A stretch of 6,526 nt of DNA from Methanotrichaceae archaeon (GTDB lineage: Archaea > Halobacteriota > Methanosarcinia > Methanotrichales > Methanotrichaceae). The stretch covers positions 1 to 6,526 of the forward strand of contig DUKF01000113.1 in NCBI GenBank assembly GCA_013329455.1, read 5' to 3'. Positions 1 to 5,095 of the stretch are shown here, one piece after another. The notes under the pieces were generated by a model, which had not been told where the DNA came from, searched no databases, and saw nothing but the letters and a program-made list of their open reading frames with translations. The translations under genes were made by a program, and so were the position numbers. Numbering within the stretch: the stretch's first letter is position 1; each line of letters opens with the position of its first letter.

Positions 1-1
1 G

Positions 2-1525
2 CACGTCGGTCTGAACGTGGCAGCAGACCCCTTGATGACCCTCAGCTATATCGGCGTTGAGGGCGGGTTTGTGGCCTGCGTCGCCGACGATCCCGGGATG
101 CACTCGTCCCAGAACGAGCAGGACACCCGCCAGTATGCGAGGTTTGCGAAGATCCCCATCTTCGAGCCAGCCGACAGCCAGGAAGCGAAGGACTTTTTGA
201 AGCTGGCGATGGAGGTCTCGGAGAAGTACCAGACCCCGGTGATACTCCGCTCGACGACGAGGGTGAGCCACTCACGAAGCCTGGTGGATCTGGGGGGTCG
301 GGAAAAGATCGATAGGGAGATCGGGATCGAGAAGAACCCGCCCCGATTCGTTCCCATACCGGTCTGGGGGCGGGTGATGAAGCAGAAGGTGACTGACCGG
401 CTCATCCTCCTGGCCGAAGAGGCAGAAAAATCCGAGGCGAACAGGATCGAGCGGCGCGACAAATCCCTCGGGATCGTGACCGCTTCGATGGCCTATCAAT
501 ACGTCCGGGAGGTCTGGCCCGAAGCGTCGGTCCTGAAGCTCGGCTTCTCTTACCCCTTCCCCGACGGTCTCATCAGAGAGTTCGCCGACAGTGTCGGGAG
601 GGTTCTCGTAGTCGAGGAGCTGGACGACTTCATCGAAGAGCACGTGAGGGCTCTTGGAATCGAATGCGAGGGCCGAAAGTTCGTTTCAGGGGTCGGGGAG
701 TTATCCGTCGCCCGCCTTCTCAATTCTAAGGCGAGGATGGAAGGAAGCGAACCGAGGACTTTGGATCAGAAGTTTGCAGAAGGACTTCCTGCAAGGCCGC
801 CGGTTCTCTGCCCGGGCTGTCCACACCGGGGGATCTTTTACGCTCTGGGAAAGCACGACGTCGTCGTCTCTGGGGACATCGGCTGCTATAGCCTCGGGGC
901 CTTCAAGCCCCTGGACCGGATGGACATCATACTCTGCATGGGCGGAGGGGTCTCGATGGCCCACGGTTTCGACAAGGCGGGAGACAAAAGGGAGGTGGTG
1001 GGAGTCGTCGGCGACTCGACCTTCTTCCACTCTGGGATCACGGGCCTCATCGACATCGTCTACAACAAGGGATCCTCGACGATCATAGTCCTCGACAACA
1101 GGACCACGGCCATGACCGGTCATCAGGACCATCCGGGAACCGGAAGGACCCTCATGGGCGAAGCGACGAAGGCGATCTCGATCCAGGATATCGGCAGAGC
1201 TTGTGGGATCGAACGGGTCACCACGATCGACCCCTACAATCTCGAGACGACCCAGGAGGCGATCGCCGAGGAGTTGAGCTCAAAGGAGCCGTCCCTCATC
1301 GTCTCCTTAGCGCCCTGCCCCTTGCGGGAAAGGAGGCAGGTTGGACCTCTCCGAAAGGTCGATGCCGATCTCTGCAAGGGATGCAAGAAGTGTCTGAAGC
1401 TTGGCTGTCCTGCCATCGAGTGGGTGGGCGAAGTGCCGAAGATCAACAGTTACCTCTGCGGTGGGTGCGGCCTCTGCGAGCAGGTCTGCCCTCACGAGGC
1501 TATCTCATCTCAGGAGGCGGAATGA
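2..1525 (+). CDS. iorA: Indolepyruvate:ferredoxin oxidoreductase, alpha subunit (5'-truncated by window edge)
   Basis: The large, thiamine diphosphate-containing subunit of IOR, a cytoplasmic enzyme that interconverts aryl pyruvates (indolepyruvate, phenylpyruvate) with aryl-acetyl-CoA plus CO2, using ferredoxin. The frame is open from base 2, and the first residues, HVGLNVAADPLM, are internal family sequence, so about 100 N-terminal residues lie outside the window; the GTG at 17 is not a real start. Visible, numbered within the 507-residue fragment: CPGCPHRG at 270, GDIGCYSLG just after it, and the TPP/Mg motif beginning GDSTFFHSG at 337 and running to LDNRTTAMTG. The C-terminus carries a two-[4Fe-4S] ferredoxin domain with Cys 458/461/464/469 and 486/489/492/496, each set followed by Pro. 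All these match a functional IorA, so no damage is seen. The stop TGA overlaps the start of iorB. Identification is firm; substrate range (indole versus phenyl) cannot be read from sequence. Confidence 0.96.
   Translation, partial: HVGLNVAADPLMTLSYIGVEGGFVACVADDPGMHSSQNEQDTRQYARFAKIPIFEPADSQEAKDFLKLAMEVSEKYQTPVILRSTTRVSHSRSLVDLGGREKIDREIGIEKNPPRFVPIPVWGRVMKQKVTDRLILLAEEAEKSEANRIERRDKSLGIVTASMAYQYVREVWPEASVLKLGFSYPFPDGLIREFADSVGRVLVVEELDDFIEEHVRALGIECEGRKFVSGVGELSVARLLNSKARMEGSEPRTLDQKFAEGLPARPPVLCPGCPHRGIFYALGKHDVVVSGDIGCYSLGAFKPLDRMDIILCMGGGVSMAHGFDKAGDKREVVGVVGDSTFFHSGITGLIDIVYNKGSSTIIVLDNRTTAMTGHQDHPGTGRTLMGEATKAISIQDIGRACGIERVTTIDPYNLETTQEAIAEELSSKEPSLIVSLAPCPLRERRQVGPLRKVDADLCKGCKKCLKLGCPAIEWVGEVPKINSYLCGGCGLCEQVCPHEAISSQEAE
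1512..1520 (+). promoter_or_regulatory. Ribosome binding site of iorB
   Basis: AGGAGGCGG inside the last codons of iorA is a strong Shine-Dalgarno match (GGAGG at 1513-1517). Two adjacent in-frame ATG codons follow, at 1522 and 1525. The spacing is 4 bases to the first and 7 to the second, which favours the second. Its position within iorA points to translational coupling. Confidence 0.7.
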
Positions 1526-2109
1526 TGTCGCAAAGCAATACCAAAAGCGTCGTTTTGGTGGGGGTCGGCGGCCAGGGAATCCTCCTTGCAAGCGAGATCG
1601 TGGCAAAGGCCGCCATGGAGGTGGGACATCAGGTGAAGACGAACGAGGTCCACGGGATGGCCCAACGAGGCGGATCGGTGATCGCTCACGTCCGCTACGG
1701 GTCCGAGGTCTTCAGCCCGACGGTCCCGGAAGGGGCGACTCACGCGCTCGGGGCGCTTGAACAAATAGAGGCCCTCCGCTACGCCCACTACATCGCCCCC
1801 GACGGACTTGCCGTCGTCAACGCCCAGTCAGTCATTCCCGTGACGGTATCCTCCGGGGCTGCGACGTATCCGGAGGACGTCGCCGATCGGCTGAAAAGGG
1901 CATTTCCCAGGCTCGTCTATTTCGATGCCGGAAAGAGGGCGGTGACGCTTGGAAATATCAGGGCCGCAAACATCGTTCTTTTGGGAGCTTTGTCAAGGGG
2001 CCTCGATCTCCCGCCGGAGGCCTGGGAAGAGGCGATCATAGCCTCGGTCAAGGAGAAGCACAGGGATCTGAACTTGAGAGCTTTTGAGATCGGAAGGAAT
2101 GTCAAATGA
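1525..2109 (+). CDS. iorB: Indolepyruvate:ferredoxin oxidoreductase, beta subunit
   Basis: The small subunit of IOR, the gamma-type domain of 2-oxoacid:ferredoxin oxidoreductases, which binds CoA or contributes to the active site next to IorA. The 194-residue product is the usual size for IorB. It opens with a strand and the glycine-rich turn GVGGQG at residues 13-18, followed by the family signature EVHGMAQRGGSV at 41-52; both are diagnostic of the POR gamma/IorB fold. There are no membrane segments or signal peptide, so it is cytoplasmic. The start was chosen at the second of two tandem ATGs because its distance to the Shine-Dalgarno site is better; the ATG at 1522 would add one Met and overlap iorA by four bases. 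The stop TGA overlaps the ATG of the ligase gene. An open frame runs upstream to 1201, but that part is an out-of-frame reading of iorA. Confidence 0.95.
   Translation: MSQSNTKSVVLVGVGGQGILLASEIVAKAAMEVGHQVKTNEVHGMAQRGGSVIAHVRYGSEVFSPTVPEGATHALGALEQIEALRYAHYIAPDGLAVVNAQSVIPVTVSSGAATYPEDVADRLKRAFPRLVYFDAGKRAVTLGNIRAANIVLLGALSRGLDLPPEAWEEAIIASVKEKHRDLNLRAFEIGRNVK
2092..2098 (+). promoter_or_regulatory. Ribosome binding site of the aryl-CoA ligase gene
   Basis: GGAAGGA lies 7 bases before the ATG at 2106, within the end of iorB. This supports 2106 as the start over the later in-frame ATG at 2139, although family members often begin near the residues that follow 2139. Confidence 0.5.
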
Positions 2110-3395
2110 GAGGGAAGGGCAATTTTCAGAACGAGAAGATGGAGACAGCATCGCTGAAAAGTATCAGAGAGCTTCAGACTCGGCGGCTGAAGAAGATCGT
2201 AAGGCACGTCTATTCGTCAAACGAGATTTATAGAAAGCTCTTCGACGAGAACAACGTCGCCCCCGAGGACATAAAAACCCTTGAGGACGTGACAAGGCTT
2301 CCCCTGACGAACAAGGACATCTTACGAGAGAGCTACCCATTGGGCCTATCCTGCGTTGATCGGAATAGAATAGTCGAGATGCACATGTCCAGCGGCTCGA
2401 CGGGAACGCCCGTCGTCATGCCTTACACCCAAGGAGATCTCGACCAGTGGGCCGAGTGCATGGCTCGCTGCTACAGGATGGCGGGAGCGGTTCCATCAGA
2501 TGCCGCTCAGATCACGCCCCTGTTCGGCCTGTTCAACGGCGGCTTTGGGATGTACCACGGAGCCCGGGCCGCGGGCCTATTCGTGATCCCGGCGGGGCCC
2601 GGAAACACCGTCCGACAGATCCGGCTCGCCAAGGATTTCAAGACCCGGGTCCTCACCGGTGTTGTCAGCTACGGGATCAGGTTGATGGAGGTGATGGAAG
2701 AGATGAACGAGTCCCTTCCGGACCTTGATATCGGCATCTTCGGCGCCGAGGTATTCAGCGACTCCATGAAGAAGAAGATATCATCGGGCCTTGGGATCGA
2801 GGCTTTTGACATCTACGGGATGACCGAGTCGGGGGGCGTTGGGACCCTCGGGATGGACTGCGAAGCTCACGACGGCCTGCACGTCTGGGAGGACCACTAC
2901 ATTGTCGAGGTGATCGACCCCAAGACCGGCGAGGCCGTCGACGACGGCGAGACCGGGGAGCTCGTGGTGACGGCCCTGACGAGAGAGGCGCTTCCGGTGA
3001 TCCGGTTCAGGACGGCGGACCTGACGAAAGTCGTCTCCCGTGAGCAATGCGATTGCGGCAGAACTCACATCAAGATCGCCCCCATCACCGGCAGAATCGA
3101 CGACATGCTGATTATAAAGGGCGTGAACTTTTTCCCAAAGCAGGTCGAGCAGGCCCTGATGTAGATCCCAGGAGTCGGGGCCAACTACCAGATCATCATC
3201 GAGGAGACCGACGGCATGAAAGCCGTCCGGATCAACGTCGAGGCCGAGGCCGGTGTCACAGGCTACGTCGTCGAGAAGGCCCTGAAGGAGGCTCTCGGCT
3301 TCAGCCCGAAAGGGGACGTCTACCCGATCGGTGGCCTACCCCGCCAGAAGGGGAAGGCGAAACGGGTCTTTTACAAGAAGGCGGGGGAGGAGTAG
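2106..3395 (+). CDS. paaK: PaaK-type phenylacetate/aryl-CoA ligase, interrupted by in-frame TAG at codon 353 (possible pseudogene or recoded)
   Basis: An ANL-superfamily AMP-forming ligase that makes an aryl-acetyl-CoA from aryl acid, ATP and CoA; the product is the substrate or product of the IOR encoded just upstream. Visible: the AMP-binding P-loop SSGSTGTPVV from residue 95, the adenylate motif YGMTESGG at 237-244, GETGELVVT, RFRTADLT, the CDCGR segment and the hinge GRIDDMLIIKG. Codon 353 (3162-3164) is TAG. Beyond it, the same frame stays open for 76 codons of typical C-terminal lid sequence (IPGVGANYQI, then KGKAKRV with the catalytic A10 lysine) and stops at TAG 3393-3395. The total of 429 codons is the normal family length. 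If UAG terminates, the 352-residue product lacks the lid and should not adenylate normally. Apart from TAG the gene looks intact, so any inactivation is recent. The actual aryl substrate is inferred from context. Confidence 0.88.
3162..3164 (+). other. In-frame TAG codon within the ligase gene
   Basis: TAG sits between ...EQALM and IPGVGANY..., at the entry to the C-terminal lid domain. One substitution from CAG, AAG or GAG would explain it; a polar or charged residue at this position would fit the family. I saw no obvious recoding stem-loop immediately downstream, but I could not fold the RNA. Confidence 0.9.
3165..3395 (+). other. C-terminal lid domain (AMP-binding C-terminal 2 type) of the ligase, downstream of the TAG
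   Basis: 76 codons in the ligase frame, without indels. They read as the compact C-terminal domain of PaaK-type ligases: IPGVGANYQIIIEE, a central MKAVRINVEAEAG strand region, a VVEKALKEAL helix, and the terminal GLPRQKGKAKRVFYKK, which contains the A10-type catalytic lysine. An internal ATG (GMKAV) exists about 17 codons in, but no good ribosome binding site was recognised before it, so separate expression is unlikely. Confidence 0.8.
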
Positions 3396-4035
3396 GTCGG
3401 GCGAAGGGGCCGGCTTTGCCTCTTCGTCCACCATCTTGTCTATTTTTATTAGATGTCTCTATCAGTTCCCAGGACTCGTCCCCGAACTCCTCTCTCATCA
3501 TCTTATCGCCAGCTTTGTTTGCGATGTAGCCTGCAAACTCCGCCAGGATGGGATTTGAGAAGTGATCTTTGAAAGTTCCATCACGGGGCCAGCCGATCAG
3601 GCAGTCGACGGTCTCTTTCTCGGGGTTGACGAGCCAGAGCTGGAATAGCTGGTCCTTGATCGGAAAAAACCAGTCCTCCTTCTCGATCAGAAACTCGATC
3701 AGGAAATGCTCAGAGACCGGCGGCAAAACGAGGACGTAGTCGAAATCGACGCCGCAGAAAAGCTTGGCAGCGGCAAGGTCTCTGAAACCTCTGACAGCGT
3801 CGTTGATCCCCTCACCCACAACGAAGATCATCTCGCGCCGCTCACTCTCGATCTCTCGGGAGGCGACAAGGTTCGGCATCACAAACCCAATGGGCGCCGA
3901 CAGGCTGATCTTGTAGCCCGCGCCCTCCAGGAAGCTACGCAGAGCGTCTTTCACTTCCTGGCGGGAAAAGATCGATTCTTCAGGATAAAGCCGATGCCAG
4001 CCCTCGTTTGATGTATCCTGATATTCTTCCGCCAT
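3301..4035 (-). CDS. Uncharacterised protein, C-terminus doubtful
   Basis: I do not recognise this gene. From the chosen ATG it encodes 244 residues, soluble, with no signal peptide or membrane segment. An in-frame ATG at 4056 would add 7 residues; 4035 is preferred because a G-rich Shine-Dalgarno-like run (4051-4046) precedes it by 10 bases. Residues 1-200 look like a real alpha/beta protein: a helix near 25-38 (RQEVKDALRSFLEGAG), strands around 43-58 and 66-74, a helix 78-93 (DAVRGFRDLAAAKLF), a strand YVLVLPP at 100-106, then an aromatic-rich helical region (DWFFPI, QLFQLWLV) and a helix 162-180. That order weakly resembles a restriction-endonuclease-like core, but no complete PD-(D/E)xK motif is present. 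From about residue 202 the sequence turns into Pro/Ser/Gly/Arg-rich text where the frame crosses the ligase terminator and then the ligase 3' end in antisense. It follows kae1 by 24 bases and is probably co-transcribed with it. Confidence 0.7.
   Translation of the reverse strand: MAEEYQDTSNEGWHRLYPEESIFSRQEVKDALRSFLEGAGYKISLSAPIGFVMPNLVASREIESERREMIFVVGEGINDAVRGFRDLAAAKLFCGVDFDYVLVLPPVSEHFLIEFLIEKEDWFFPIKDQLFQLWLVNPEKETVDCLIGWPRDGTFKDHFSNPILAEFAGYIANKAGDKMMREEFGDESWELIETSNKNRQDGGRRGKAGPFARPTPPPPSCKRPVSPSPSGGVGHRSGRRPLSG
3440..3451 (+). terminator. T-rich archaeal-type terminator after the ior-ligase operon
   Basis: CTATTTTTATTA stands out in GC-rich surroundings, about 45 bases after the natural end of the ligase gene, with a run of five T. 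Archaeal transcription ends at such T tracts without needing a hairpin. Read on the other strand, the same bases give TAA TAA AAA TAG in one frame, though not in the frame of the opposing gene. Confidence 0.45.
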
Positions 4036-4059
4036 AGACTGCCATCCCCCCTTCATCCC

Positions 4060-5034
4060 CTACTGCCACGTGACCACCACCTCGTCAGTCCTGTACCCTG
4101 GCCGGACCCTCGACTCGGCCAGCGGGGTGGTCACGCCGCACTTCATCATGACGAGGCCGGTGTAGGCGATCATCGACCCATTGTCGCCCATGAACTTCTT
4201 CTCTGGAACGTAGAACTTCGCGCCCCTCTCCTCGCACATGATGTTGAGCATCTCGCGGAGGCGGGAGTTTGCGCCGACTCCGCCTACGAGGAGAACCTCC
4301 TTCTTCTCGGCGTGGGCAAGCGCCCTTTCCGAGACCTCGACGAGCATGGCGAAGGCCGTCTCCTGGAAGGAGTGGCAGACGTCAGCAAGATCGTGCTTTT
4401 TTGCGGCCTGGGCCGCGGCGGTGGACAGGCCCGAGAAGGAGAAGTCCATCCCCTTGACGACGTAGGGGAGGGGAATGTACTCCTTGGAGGACTTGGCAAG
4501 CTTCTCGACCTTTGGGCCGCCGGGGTGGGACAGGCCCACCTGCCTTGCGAACTTGTCGAGAGCATTTCCGACGCTTATGTCCAGGGTCTCGCCGAAGATC
4601 CTGTACCGCCCTCGCCTCAGGGCGAGAACCTGGGAATTTCCGCCGCTGACGTATAGGACGACGGGGTCCGTGGCCCCGGTCTTCCACTTGCCCACCTCGA
4701 TGTGGGCTATACAGTGGTTTACGCCGATGAGGGGTACATTGAACCTCAACGAGAGGGCGCGAGCTGCCGTCGCCACCGTCCTCAGGCACGGCCCCAGGCC
4801 CGGCCCCTGGGAGAAAGCGACGGCCTCGATGGTGAGATCATCTTTTCGCGCAACGTCCAGGACGGCTTTGACAACTCCGGCCATGTGCTCTGCATGATGC
4901 TGGGCCGCCTCCCTCGGGTGGATCCCACCCTTGGCGGGAACGTAGGTGGCACTTCTTTCGGCGATCACGTCCTCTTCGTCCACCAGGGCACAGCTGAGGT
5001 TCCAGGCAGTCCCCTCCAATCCCAGTACGATCAT
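4060..5034 (-). CDS. kae1: tRNA N6-threonylcarbamoyladenosine synthase subunit Kae1 (KEOPS complex), stand-alone
   Basis: The catalytic subunit of archaeal KEOPS. It transfers the threonylcarbamoyl group from TC-AMP to A37 of ANN-decoding tRNAs (t6A) in the cytoplasm. The 324-residue protein is a complete ASKHA-fold Kae1: N-terminal MIVLGLEGTAWN, metal-binding His107 and His111 in NHCIAHIEVG, YVSGGNSQV from 128, ETLDISVGNALDKFAR from 149, MDFSFSGLSTAA from 196, GGVGANSRLREM from 251 and the metal-ligand Asp284 in MGDNGSM. The start at 5034 is set by homology; the open frame runs on to 5382, but the extension is purD antisense and Gly/Ser/Thr-rich. The ribosome site is weak (GGAG 11 bases upstream). 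It ends in a TAG stop right after VVVTWQ, where many euryarchaeal orthologues continue into a fused Bud32 kinase. It lies 61 bases after purD on the same strand. Confidence 0.95.
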   Translation of the reverse strand: MIVLGLEGTAWNLSCALVDEEDVIAERSATYVPAKGGIHPREAAQHHAEHMAGVVKAVLDVARKDDLTIEAVAFSQGPGLGPCLRTVATAARALSLRFNVPLIGVNHCIAHIEVGKWKTGATDPVVLYVSGGNSQVLALRRGRYRIFGETLDISVGNALDKFARQVGLSHPGGPKVEKLAKSSKEYIPLPYVVKGMDFSFSGLSTAAAQAAKKHDLADVCHSFQETAFAMLVEVSERALAHAEKKEVLLVGGVGANSRLREMLNIMCEERGAKFYVPEKKFMGDNGSMIAYTGLVMMKCGVTTPLAESRVRPGYRTDEVVVTWQ

Positions 5035-5072
5035 CTCTCGACCAGCTCCATAGCTTCTTCGCTCTCGCGCTT

Positions 5073-5088
5073 CCCTTATCATATCATT
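5073..5088 (-). promoter_or_regulatory. Possible TATA-like element upstream of kae1
   Basis: In the 61-base gap between purD and kae1, the minus strand reads AAATGATATGATAAGG, the only AT-rich stretch there. It lies about 40-55 bases before the kae1 ATG, a plausible place for an archaeal TATA box with a short leader. The match is weak and no convincing BRE was seen, so this may be plain spacer within a purD-kae1 operon. Confidence 0.2.
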
Positions 5089-5095
5089 TCGCAGT

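Noticed and set aside
17..19. GTG at 17 as the start of iorA
   Set aside because: The residues before it (HVGLN) continue a conserved internal IorA segment and the frame is open to the window edge, so the gene begins outside the window.
46..462. Long minus-strand open frame opposite iorA, and similar frames at 272-643 and 701-1132
   Set aside because: These are shadows of a GC-rich gene: no recognisable protein, no ribosome site, biased composition, and they lie wholly within strongly conserved iorA.
1201..1524. In-frame upstream extension of iorB
   Set aside because: It overlaps the ferredoxin domain of iorA in another frame; IorB proteins begin just before the GVGGQG motif, and a good ribosome site precedes 1525.
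3047..3529. Open frame in another phase covering the ligase tail, as a possible programmed frameshift product around the TAG
   Set aside because: Its translation is Arg/His/Gly-rich and unlike the lid domain; the conserved lid sequence is in the original frame, so a substitution rather than a frameshift explains the interruption.
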